From a virus, in IMG/VR virus record IMGVR_UViG_3300042114_000016, positions 1-38,082 of that record: DNA of 38,082 nucleotides; one strand, written 5' to 3'. Made by a program: the position numbers and the translations under genes. This document shows positions 1 through 5,725 of this stretch, piece after piece. Every line of letters starts with the position of its first letter. The first letter of the stretch is position 1. The notes beneath the pieces are model-generated. The model was not told the origin of the DNA. It saw only the letters and a program-made list of their open reading frames with translations, and ran no database searches.

Positions 1-175
1 CTTCATCCTCCATTTTTTGATTACGCGCCGTATGACCTTTTTTATGAAGCCGAAGCCCCAAGATCATTAGGTTTTTCTTTTCGCTTAAGTACTGATGTAC
101 CGCCTGTGGTGTCACACCTAAATGATTAGCCAGATTTTCAATGTCTGACCATTTGAATTCACTTTGTTTTTTCAT
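1..175 (-). CDS. Small HTH protein, copy B (runs off window start)
   Basis: The ATG at 175 overlaps the stop of the hexapeptide gene (ATGA). The reading runs leftward off position 1. The complete version at 37745-37924 shows a 59-aa product. Residues 8-40 look like a helix-turn-helix (segments SDIENLANHLGV and TPQAVHQYLSEKK), the pattern of DNA-binding regulators that suit 'AVHQ' recognition helices, followed by a basic tail rich in Lys, Arg and His. Function is inferred as a small DNA-binding regulator. If the molecule is circular, this is the same gene as 37745-37924. A near-identical copy is at 36233-36412. Confidence 0.7.
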   Translation of the reverse strand, partial: MKKQSEFKWSDIENLANHLGVTPQAVHQYLSEKKNLMILGLRLHKKGHTARNQKMEDE

Positions 176-1020
176 TTTATGATCTCAGCCATTGAACAAA
201 TTTTATTAAATGCCTCTAGCCGTCTTTTGCCTTCTTCTGAATCTTTTATAAATTCACAATCATTGTTCCAAAAATCGTTATCCCATTCCTCTTTTGTTCT
301 AGTGAAGCAACCCATTTGAATAAACAATGTTCCTTCGAAACAATAAGCGGATGAATGATATTTATAAAAATTCATTAAGTGTACTATTATTGAAATTTTT
401 ACACCTGATTCTACTTTTGCTCTTGTCAAAATACTTGCATCATCTCCGATACTTGCACCATTTCCGATACTTGCACCATCTCCGATACTTGCACCATTTC
501 CGATACTTGCATCATTTCCGATACTTGCACCATTTCCGATACTTGCACCATTTCCGATACTTGCACCATCTCCGATACTTGCACGATTTCCGATATTTGC
601 ACCATCTCCGATATTTGCACCATCTCCGATATTTGCACGATTTCCTATACTTGTATCATTTCCGATACTTGCACCATCTCCGATACTTGCACCATATCCG
701 ATACTTGCATCATATTCGATACTTGCACCATATCCGATACTTGCACCATATCCGATACTTGCACGATTTCCGATACTTGCACGATTTCCGATACTTGCAC
801 CATATCCGATACTTGCATCATTTCCGATACTTGCACCATCTCCGATACTTGCACCATTTCCGATACTTGCACGATTTCCGATACTTGCACGATTTCCGAT
901 ACTTGCACGATTTCCGATACTTGCACGATTTCCGATACTTGCACCATATTTTTTAGCTTCTTCTCTAAGCTCAGAGATTGTTTCATACTCAAAACGCACT
1001 TCTAAAAACACAACTTTCAT
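172..1020 (-). CDS. Hexapeptide-repeat (left-handed beta-helix) protein, copy B
   Basis: A 282-aa protein. A short N-terminal region (about 26 residues, MKVVFLEVRF onward) is followed by 28 tandem hexapeptides of form A-S/N/T-I-G-N/D/Y-R/G/D, then a 90-residue C-terminal domain with several aromatics and three Cys. The I-G-x-x-A-x rhythm is that of the left-handed parallel beta-helix, with three hexapeptides per coil, so about nine coils. ATG 1020 is preferred over GTG 1029 because AAGGTG sits at good distance upstream. It lies between the ATPase gene and the HTH gene, to which it is coupled by ATGA. No transferase active-site region is visible. Function unknown; probably a structural or binding surface. 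A 297-aa paralogue lies at 36409-37302. Confidence 0.85.
   Translation of the reverse strand: MKVVFLEVRFEYETISELREEAKKYGASIGNRASIGNRASIGNRASIGNRASIGNGASIGDGASIGNDASIGYGASIGNRASIGNRASIGYGASIGYGASIEYDASIGYGASIGDGASIGNDTSIGNRANIGDGANIGDGANIGNRASIGDGASIGNGASIGNGASIGNDASIGNGASIGDGASIGNGASIGDDASILTRAKVESGVKISIIVHLMNFYKYHSSAYCFEGTLFIQMGCFTRTKEEWDNDFWNNDCEFIKDSEEGKRRLEAFNKICSMAEIIK
439..942 (-). repeat. 28 x 18-bp hexapeptide-coding repeats
   Basis: The tract has 28 in-frame 18-bp units with no frame-breaking unit. Ala1, Ile3 and Gly4 of each hexapeptide are almost invariant (one unit has Glu at position 4). Positions 2, 5 and 6 vary: S/N/T, N/D/Y and R/G/D. A block of five units (16-20) that includes TSIGNR and three ANIG units also occurs twice in the paralogue's tract. 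Confidence 0.95.
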
Positions 1021-1046
1021 CTTATTCACCTTTTTTGCTTTGATTT

Positions 1047-1107
1047 AGTAAGTTTATCTAACAAATACTTACATTATTATTAACATTTTTAAGTAAGTCT
1101 ATCTAAC
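1047..1107. promoter_or_regulatory. Paired 16-bp direct repeats upstream of the hexapeptide gene
   Basis: AGTAAGTTTATCTAAC at 1047-1062 and AGTAAGTCTATCTAAC at 1092-1107 (one mismatch) lie 45 bp apart in the AT-rich gap before the hexapeptide gene. The same pair is at 37329-37344 and 37374-37389 in the duplicate. On the minus strand a TTGTCA hexamer lies just upstream, but no convincing -10 is spaced from it. These could be operators; the binding protein is unknown. Confidence 0.45.
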
Positions 1108-1185
1108 TGACAAACAAACCAAACGGGCATTATCTAAAATCTCTTTCCGCCAAATTAGCGATTAAATTATTACTGTGAGCATATT

Positions 1186-2151
1186 TCATAGAGTGTACCC
1201 CATTTCTATTTTTGGCTCATACTTTATCTCTACTGCCATCGAATTAAATCCTCGATACCCTTGAGTTTGTCCGTATTGGTTCAATGATAGCTCAACTTTG
1301 AAAGTGCGTTCATCTTGTCTATTCTTTGTACATCGCAATATTCTTTTATGTTCATCTTTTTTGTCCATAATATAAAACCACATCATATCAGCATCATATT
1401 TTTGATCACCGCCATTTTTAAGAACCATTCTCCCATCTTTTATGGCTTCATCGCTCATCTGATTTATTAGAAAAATGATGATGTCTTTTTCTTGAGCCAA
1501 CTTAGATAACTTCGATGAAATTAATGACGTTTTTTGATGATCTGCTATTTCTTGATTTACTTCTATCTTCATCCGCGAGTCAATCGCGAAAAACTTAATC
1601 CCGTCACGTGCATAAAGTGTGATCTCCATGCAAAGCAATTCGAGTTCTCTTGAGTGAGAGTCTATTATTAGATTATCTCTTTGAATGTCATTTTTTAATT
1701 TGCGCTGAAGTCTGTGCCCTATTCTCTTTATTCCCATTTCAAAGTTGAAAAATACGCATTGAGAATAGCTAGAAATGTGTGAAAGAATATCAAGGATAAG
1801 CGTTGTTTTCCCCGTTCCACTTTCACCTGCAAACTGAATAAAAGTTCCCGTCTCTATCCCTCCTTTGATTCCCATACGTCTATCTTCATCGGTTGAAAGT
1901 TCTGCATCAATAGCATCAATTCCGATTGCATAGCGTGGTAAGTGTGGCATATTTTGAACCATTGTGATTAAGTCACCCGCTTTTATTCCGTTACGCTTCT
2001 CTTCTTGCTCGATCAAGTCTAGCATTTGTAGTTTCGTTTGATAAAGTTCTCGTTTGAGTTTTATAACCGCATCGTGGTCATCCATTCCCTCTGAGGTTTG
2101 AATTTGTTGAGTGATGGATCTTGTTTTTTGTTGCAGTTCACTAAATTTCAT
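1186..2151 (-). CDS. RecA/DnaB-type replicative ATPase (helicase C-terminal domain)
   Basis: A 321-aa P-loop ATPase. Residues 1-75 are helical and charged. Walker A is GESGTGKTT at 109-117. A Walker B-like strand (KFFAIDS) ends at Asp191, and a following strand (IIIFLINQMS) matches the RecA/DnaB core. The gene follows, with an 11-bp overlap, a separate gene for a DnaB N-terminal-like domain, so the two probably supply the halves of a replicative helicase or act as a helicase and its partner. A RadA/RepA-like ATPase is the alternative. Its last codons (MGYTL plus stop) lie inside the duplicated module and are also the end of the ERF remnant at 37468. Confidence 0.85.
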   Translation of the reverse strand: MKFSELQQKTRSITQQIQTSEGMDDHDAVIKLKRELYQTKLQMLDLIEQEEKRNGIKAGDLITMVQNMPHLPRYAIGIDAIDAELSTDEDRRMGIKGGIETGTFIQFAGESGTGKTTLILDILSHISSYSQCVFFNFEMGIKRIGHRLQRKLKNDIQRDNLIIDSHSRELELLCMEITLYARDGIKFFAIDSRMKIEVNQEIADHQKTSLISSKLSKLAQEKDIIIFLINQMSDEAIKDGRMVLKNGGDQKYDADMMWFYIMDKKDEHKRILRCTKNRQDERTFKVELSLNQYGQTQGYRGFNSMAVEIKYEPKIEMGYTL

Positions 2152-2476
2152 AGACAGCCTTTTTCTTTTGAGCCTGAAGCATTACTAAATATGTTTTAAC
2201 AAATTGATAGCCTCCTGCCGTCTGTGCGTTAATTTCTAACCATTTCGACCCATTCATAGCATTTCTTTTTATTAACGCTTCTGATACCGTTATAGCGTCG
2301 ATTATGAAGTGTTTTGAGTCTAATTCTTTGATAGTTTGCAATACTTGCTTGTGAAATGGATCACTAAATAGATTTTCATCAAAATTAAAATCAGTAACTT
2401 TTAGCTCTTTGCCGTCAATTCTGCTATGAAACGCCCATAGCAATGATGATAATATTGCTTGTTCAATTTGGATCAT
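2141..2476 (-). CDS. Stand-alone DnaB N-terminal-domain protein
   Basis: An 111-aa protein starting MIQIEQAILSSLL, the typical opening of DnaB helicase N-terminal domains, with a later segment (HKQVLQTIKEL, then IDAITVSEALIK) matching the same fold. In DnaB this domain forms the trimeric collar and binds primase. Here it is encoded alone, without the ATPase, which follows as the next gene in another frame. The start at 2476 is chosen because its ATGA overlaps the stop of the initiator gene; a longer frame from 2515 would overlap that gene needlessly. Loss of the covalent link between the domains is unusual. Confidence 0.7.
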   Translation of the reverse strand: MIQIEQAILSSLLWAFHSRIDGKELKVTDFNFDENLFSDPFHKQVLQTIKELDSKHFIIDAITVSEALIKRNAMNGSKWLEINAQTAGGYQFVKTYLVMLQAQKKKAVYEI

Positions 2477-3261
2477 GATATAAACCCGTCCGCGTCTCGA
2501 AGATTCCCATACCAATCAACATAAGCTCCATTTTCAAATGTCTCTTTATGATAAGCCATTTTTTCATCGTGAGTTTGTGGTTGAGTTTGATTGTTTTTCT
2601 TTAACTCTTTTTCAACCCACTCAAATTTAATTGACTGCCACTCTTTTGATTCCATAAGCTCTTTCATTTCTTCAAGTTTATATCCTGAATTTATGCACTT
2701 ACGCATCTCTGTAATTAATAGCTTCATAGGAGCTATTGTTTTAATAGGTTTCTTAATGCTCTTGCGGTATTGTATAAACCATGCCATAAGATTAATTGCT
2801 ACCTCTCCGGCATTTGTCTCTTCTTTGAATTTAGAGATTAGCGAAGCGTCTATACTCTTTATATTCTCTTTAGTCTTATTTGAAGAGTTAGTATTATTAT
2901 GTTCCCCGTTTTTCGGGGATACCCGTTTTTCGGGGATACCTTCTTCGGGGGTACCCACCATTTTTGGGGATAGATTAATTGAATAGTCATAAGCTCCGAT
3001 AGTGCCATCTTCCGCATCGGTAATTCTGTCTCTTTCAAGCCATCCTGATTCGATACACTCTTTCCAATATGCGCTTAGTGTATCGGTCTTTTTGATACTT
3101 AAATCTTTCATAATTGACTTGTTATACACTTTCCAATTATCAGGCTTTGAGAAGAGCAAGCAAAGCACTCTAAATGCTCCGTTACTTAATCTTTTATCTG
3201 TAATCAACTCATTTGGAATTTGGCAGTATTTGCCTTGTAAATCGTTTCTTAAAAGGCTCAT
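2473..3261 (-). CDS. Replication initiator / replisome organizer-like protein
   Basis: About 262 aa. The N-terminal 100 residues (LRNDLQGKYCQIPNELI, then FRVLCLLFSKPDNWKVYNK) resemble the winged-helix domain of phage replication proteins in the lambda O / DnaD-like class. A low-complexity linker rich in Pro, Gly and Asn follows, then a helical C-terminal domain (about 150-235) that may recruit the helicase. It precedes the DnaB-like pair, as expected for an initiator. The linker DNA contains iteron-like repeats. ATG 3261 is preferred to ATG 3279, because the latter lies inside the upstream gene; neither ribosome site is strong. Confidence 0.7.
   Translation of the reverse strand: MSLLRNDLQGKYCQIPNELITDKRLSNGAFRVLCLLFSKPDNWKVYNKSIMKDLSIKKTDTLSAYWKECIESGWLERDRITDAEDGTIGAYDYSINLSPKMVGTPEEGIPEKRVSPKNGEHNNTNSSNKTKENIKSIDASLISKFKEETNAGEVAINLMAWFIQYRKSIKKPIKTIAPMKLLITEMRKCINSGYKLEEMKELMESKEWQSIKFEWVEKELKKNNQTQPQTHDEKMAYHKETFENGAYVDWYGNLRDADGFIS
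2904..2973. repeat. Iteron-like repeats inside the initiator gene; candidate replication origin
   Basis: Four related copies of a unit close to CCGTTTTTCGGGGATACC lie end to end: 2904-2923 and 2921-2940 nearly perfect, about 2940-2955 and 2956-2973 degenerate. The spacing of the GGGG cores is 17, 15 and 19 bp. The first two also form CCCCG-TTTTT-CGGGG palindromes. An AT-rich stretch flanks them at about 2850-2900. Lambda-type phages keep their origin iterons inside the initiator gene, so this is a candidate origin by analogy. Confidence 0.55.
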
Positions 3262-3265
3262 ATTA

Positions 3266-3883
3266 TCACACCAAATCAATCAAAGTGATATTTTCTACCA
3301 TACTTTTTGCTTCGTTAAATTTAAGGCGTGGTATTTCCATATAGCTTGAAACTGCAAAACTATCTTTGAGTTTTGAATACACCTTAGCAAATAGCTTTTT
3401 ATTTGACTCAATCGGCGCATTAAAACTGTAAACTTTTGTTGCAACTGATTTTTGAAGGATACGCTTTTGAGATGGAGTGAGTACGATGTCGTTTTTAAGT
3501 TCATCAAGCTCAATTTTAATCTCTTCTACTTTATGCTCGATTAATTGGTTGCCTTGAGCCAAAAGAGCTATTTGTTCTGGAACTGTCAAAATCTTTGGTT
3601 GTTGAATTTGTTTTTGTAACTCTTCCATTTTGTCGATGACTTTCATAAGAAGTGCATTGTTTAATTTTGCCCCTGTTGCGATGGCTTGTTTTTTATTTAG
3701 GAGTAATGTTTCAACCTTAACCCCGTTTAAGTTAAAAGTATCAATTTTGGATACTTCACCAAATGATGACTCTTGTGATAGCTTTAGCACTTTTTCCATT
3801 GCCTTGCTATGTTGTACACCGATTAAATCGGTTAAGTCTTTTAGCGTGATTGATACTTCGGTATCGACTTTTAAAAGTTCCAT
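3266..3883 (-). CDS. Rha/ORF6C-type phage regulatory protein
   Basis: About 205 aa. The N-terminal half (TLKDLTDLIGVQHSKAMEK, then LLLNKKQAIATGAKLNNAL) has the layout of the phage Rha regulatory domain. A coiled segment (about 100-145) follows. The C-terminal 65 residues (LTPSQKRILQKSVATKVY onward) match the ORF6C domain found on phage antirepressors. ATG 3883 is chosen because AAAGGA lies 9 nt upstream; the longer frame from 3976 starts inside a structured leader without a ribosome site. It is the first gene of the leftward replication operon and probably controls a lysis/lysogeny or early/late decision. Confidence 0.7.
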   Translation of the reverse strand: MELLKVDTEVSITLKDLTDLIGVQHSKAMEKVLKLSQESSFGEVSKIDTFNLNGVKVETLLLNKKQAIATGAKLNNALLMKVIDKMEELQKQIQQPKILTVPEQIALLAQGNQLIEHKVEEIKIELDELKNDIVLTPSQKRILQKSVATKVYSFNAPIESNKKLFAKVYSKLKDSFAVSSYMEIPRLKFNEAKSMVENITLIDLV

Positions 3884-3942
3884 TATGGAGTCCTTTTTTT
3901 GCCATTCTGTAAAGTAGTTGAGGATATTTTTTTTAAAGGAGT

Positions 3943-4009
3943 TTGGCGGGTTCCTTTTATCAGCAACTCTATACATAGGTAGGAACCCGCCAAGGCTGAC
4001 CTATGTATA
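3943..4009. promoter_or_regulatory. Two interleaved perfect inverted repeats in the Rha-gene leader
   Basis: On the minus strand the order is A (TATACATAGGT, 4009-3999), five bases, B (TTGGCGGGTTCCT, 3993-3981), A' (ACCTATGTATA, 3980-3970), 14 bases, B' (AGGAACCCGCCAA, 3955-3943). A pairs perfectly with A' (11 bp) and B with B' (13 bp). An A-B-A'-B' order can form an H-type RNA pseudoknot or two exclusive hairpins. It lies between a likely promoter and the ribosome site. DNA operators are the alternative reading. Confidence 0.7.
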
Positions 4010-4026
4010 CAATTGTTGATAGTGAC

Positions 4027-4032
4027 ATTATA
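4027..4032 (-). promoter_or_regulatory. Extended -10 promoter for the leftward replication operon
   Basis: The minus strand reads TGG-TATAAT, a consensus -10 with the extended TG. No clear -35 is seen. Transcription would begin near 4020, immediately upstream of the interleaved inverted repeats, and run into the Rha/ORF6C gene. Confidence 0.5.
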
Positions 4033-4038
4033 CCATAA

Positions 4039-4060
4039 ACCTCATCTTTTTTGATGAGGT
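4039..4060 (-). terminator. Hairpin after the Tad2-like gene
   Basis: ACCTCATC and GATGAGGT form a perfect 8-bp stem around a six-base loop, directly after the stop at 4068. On the minus strand it is followed by TTTATGG, a short U-run, so it may be a weak terminator between the small regulatory operon and the Rha promoter. Confidence 0.4.
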
Positions 4061-4067
4061 GGTGGTG

Positions 4068-4277
4068 TTATTTTACTTCTACCCATGAACCCATAATGTC
4101 ACTTGCATTTATCTGTAATGCAGTTTCAATAATCCCGTCTTCGACCTGATAGTAGAGTGATCTATTAATAATTCTATAAACTCTGCTTTTGTACATTAAA
4201 GAGTTTACGCACCGCATCTTCTTCCCACCATAGCGCATGAGATGAAGGGCTCTTGAAAATGTGTATGTTTCTTGCAT
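4068..4277 (-). CDS. Tad2/DUF2829-like small protein (candidate Thoeris anti-defence)
   Basis: A 69-aa protein. Its layout, an N-terminal FSRALHLMRYGGKKMR, central Tyr-rich strands, and a C-terminal IMGSWVEVK, resembles the DUF2829 family (F-x-x-A-L-x-x-hydrophobic-K-x-G-K-x-x-R at the N-terminus, D-I-hydrophobic-x-x-D-W-x-V at the end). That family includes Tad2, a phage protein that sequesters the Thoeris signal molecule. Residues expected to be acidic near the end are partly changed (IMGSW), so the match is remote. It is translated from a TAATG joint with the 52-aa HTH gene, so the two form an operon. It could instead be an unrelated small early protein. Confidence 0.4.
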   Translation of the reverse strand: MQETYTFSRALHLMRYGGKKMRCVNSLMYKSRVYRIINRSLYYQVEDGIIETALQINASDIMGSWVEVK

Positions 4278-4435
4278 TATTTTATCCCCTCTTTAATCAA
4301 AAATGCCGTCATCGTTGGACGGGATACAAAATATTTTCTTGCAAGAAATGATATACTTGCTTTTTTTGCTATATCACTTTTAATCTCTTTGATTGACTCT
4401 TTCAATCGTAATGTTGTCGTGCTTTCCTTTTCCAT
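4277..4435 (-). CDS. 52-aa HTH regulator
   Basis: The ORF starts at ATG 4435 with AGGAG six bases upstream and ends in a TAATG joint with the next gene. The 52-aa product has a basic helical N-terminus (LRLKESIKEIKSDIAKKAS) and a C-terminal helix-turn-helix-like part (ISFLARKYFVSRPTMTAFL). It is divergent from the rightward early operon and faces a control region with paired palindromic repeats, which fits a Cro/CI-like role. Family not recognised. Confidence 0.65.
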   Translation of the reverse strand: MEKESTTTLRLKESIKEIKSDIAKKASISFLARKYFVSRPTMTAFLIKEGIK

Positions 4436-4486
4436 TTAAACTCCTATTGTTTTGTAAAATAATACACACATTAAACTTAAAACAAT

Positions 4487-4523
4487 ATTACTATAATTGT
4501 AAAAAAAATTACTATATTTGTAA
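4487..4523. promoter_or_regulatory. Two operator-like repeats in the divergent control region
   Basis: ATTACTATAATTGTAA at 4487-4502 and ATTACTATATTTGTAA at 4508-4523 differ at one base and start 21 bp apart, two helical turns. Each has TTAC/GTAA dyad ends. They lie between the divergent 52-aa HTH gene and the rightward operon. The obvious candidate ligand is the 52-aa HTH protein. Confidence 0.55.
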
Positions 4524-4555
4524 TCTATTTAAGCACTATTTAATAATTATCATTT

Positions 4556-4561
4556 TATAAT
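4556..4561 (+). promoter_or_regulatory. Candidate -10 of the rightward early promoter
   Basis: TATAAT lies 28 bp before the first rightward start codon, which has a strong AGGAGGT ribosome site. No -35 match is visible at normal spacing, so the promoter may need activation or a phage factor. A second TATAAT (4492-4497) lies within the first operator-like repeat. Confidence 0.4.
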
Positions 4562-4588
4562 GACGTTATCAATTTAGGAGGTACTAGG

Positions 4589-4819
4589 ATGAAATGCTAT
4601 AAAGATAATTACGGAAGTGACGTAGACGGCAATCGCGGTATTACGGTTTGGGAGTGCGAGCTTGAAAAATCAGATAATGATGAGATTGTTGAGAAAATCG
4701 AGGATCAGCTTATCGACTGTGAAGAGGGCGATTATCCTGAATATGTAACAATCACTATGATTAACCCGATGAATGATGAAGAGATTGATTTTGACGTATG
4801 TGTAAAGGACTACTTATGA
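4589..4819 (+). CDS. Very acidic 76-aa early protein
   Basis: First gene of the rightward operon, with a strong AGGAGGT site. The 76-aa product has about 23 Asp/Glu against 6 Lys/Arg, with four Cys and several aromatics. High negative charge, small size and early position are shared with phage DNA-mimic proteins (Ocr- or Arn-like). This is analogy only, since no sequence family was recognised. It overlaps the next ORF by ATGA. Confidence 0.75.
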   Translation: MKCYKDNYGSDVDGNRGITVWECELEKSDNDEIVEKIEDQLIDCEEGDYPEYVTITMINPMNDEEIDFDVCVKDYL

Positions 4820-4890
4820 AAACAAAAATTAAATGGATGATGCTCAGACTTGAAGTGAAGGCTAAACATTTAGCAGAAAGGATCTTTTAA
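4816..4890 (+). CDS. 24-aa basic peptide ORF
   Basis: ATG 4816 overlaps the upstream stop (TTATGA) and TAA 4890 overlaps the next start (TAATG). It encodes MKTKIKWMMLRLEVKAKHLA plus four residues, an amphipathic basic helix. The chained overlaps on both sides are the main support for translation. Function unknown. Confidence 0.5.
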   Translation: MKTKIKWMMLRLEVKAKHLAERIF

Positions 4891-5042
4891 TGATTACTCA
4901 AAACAAAAGCCTTGACCAATTTCTTTGTGATTTTTTCACCAAAGAGCAGTATGTTGAGATTAACGCTATTTTCTTACAAGATAAGCTTAGGAACCTTATC
5001 CAAAATGAACGTTTGGCTCAAGCTCAACTTTTATGCTATTAA
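4890..5042 (+). CDS. 50-aa hypothetical early protein
   Basis: It starts at a TAATG joint at 4890 and ends at TAA 5042. The product is helical and Gln-rich (MITQNKSLDQFLCDFFTKEQ at the N-terminus, then a Leu/Gln-rich helix). No family recognised. The frame is preferred over an overlapping 64-codon frame (4912-5106) because of the coupled start and more protein-like composition. Confidence 0.6.
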   Translation: MITQNKSLDQFLCDFFTKEQYVEINAIFLQDKLRNLIQNERLAQAQLLCY

Positions 5043-5089
5043 GTTCAAATTAAATGCAGACAAACTACAAAAAAAATGGAGTGAAAAAA

Positions 5090-5398
5090 ATGAAGCCAAC
5101 CTATGATCAGTTACAAAAAAAGGTAGCTTTTTATCGCATATTTTCTATCAGCATGATCGCATTTATTGTATTCATCGGAATGAACAATTTATCAACAACG
5201 CAATCGGCTATGGAGCTTGAAAGAGCACTTAAAAAGAGTGATAACAAGGTGCTTGAATTGCAATTGGAGCATGAGCAAAGTATCGAGGATTGCCAAGGTT
5301 ACAAAGATGCCAATATGGCATTAATCAAATTTTGTCGCCCGTGTGATATCAATAAGGTGATATTAAAAACGCCATTACCAAAAATGAAGGAAGTGTGA
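5090..5398 (+). CDS. Membrane-anchored coiled-coil early protein
   Basis: About 102 aa from ATG 5090, with GGAGTG upstream. A single membrane segment lies near residues 17-36 (IFSISMIAFIVFIGM), followed by a charged coiled coil (ELERALKKSDNKVLELQLE) and a C-terminal part with three Cys. The N-terminal half before the helix is basic, which favours N-in, C-out topology. Spanin-like in shape, but a proper spanin pair exists at 8517-9003 and this gene is early, so superinfection exclusion or another envelope role is possible. Function unknown. Confidence 0.65.
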   Translation: MKPTYDQLQKKVAFYRIFSISMIAFIVFIGMNNLSTTQSAMELERALKKSDNKVLELQLEHEQSIEDCQGYKDANMALIKFCRPCDINKVILKTPLPKMKEV

Positions 5399-5399
5399 A

Positions 5400-5723
5400 A
5401 TGTCAAAAACTGAAAAACAAATAATTAATGAGCTATACGCTGATTATAGTGGCGAAGATTTAATGGCTATTGGAATTAATTGTAATAGGTTGGTTTTGGA
5501 AAATGAGCCTGATATGGTTTTAAACCCTCCACGCTACAATCAAAACGGTATCGAGACAATCGACTACATGAGAGCGTATTCAACTAAAGAAGAGTTTTGC
5601 GGTCATTGCAGATTGACAGCTATCAAGTATCTTTCAAGAATGAATACCAAAGACGAACCACTTGAAAATGCTAAAAAGGCGCGGTGGTATTTAGATTATT
5701 TGATTGAAGAGCTGAATCAATAA
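5400..5723 (+). CDS. DUF3310-family protein
   Basis: 107 aa. The C-terminal 70 residues carry the DUF3310 signature: NPPRYNQNGIETIDYMRAY (the family's xPxHYxxGIExID), then a conserved AIKYLSR segment, then KKARWYLDYLIEEL at the end. The family is common in phage early regions and is of unknown biochemical role (some members annotated as nucleotide kinase-like). It follows the preceding gene by one base. Confidence 0.8.
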   Translation: MSKTEKQIINELYADYSGEDLMAIGINCNRLVLENEPDMVLNPPRYNQNGIETIDYMRAYSTKEEFCGHCRLTAIKYLSRMNTKDEPLENAKKARWYLDYLIEELNQ

Positions 5724-5725
5724 TC

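Larger units (their letters stand above)
1..1203. repeat. Duplicated 1.2-kb module, copy B
   Basis: This block (end of the ATPase gene, intergenic region, hexapeptide gene, HTH gene) recurs at 36238-37485. The left edge is identical from position 1 to 333, the first difference being t at 334 against c at 36571. The right edge is identical up to 1203/37485 and then diverges completely. The other copy is 45 bp longer, from nine extra bases near the hexapeptide gene's 5' end and two extra 18-bp repeat units. Positions 1-333 occur a third time at 37750-38082, the window end. Confidence 0.95.

Noticed and set aside
439-942. Short regular repeats that might be a CRISPR array
   Set aside because: The 18-bp units are contiguous with no spacers and encode an in-frame hexapeptide tract.
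327-956. 209-codon rightward ORF of RYLHHF repeats (and a like one at 36564-37229)
   Set aside because: It is the antisense shadow of the 18-bp hexapeptide repeats, which leave several frames open.
1130-1189. 19-codon ORF overlapping the ATPase stop by ATGA (also in copy A)
   Set aside because: Too short to judge. Its presence in both copies follows from the duplication and is not independent support.
4912-5106. 64-codon rightward ORF
   Set aside because: Overlaps the better-supported 50-aa ORF (4890-5042) and the start of the membrane protein gene; composition is poor.
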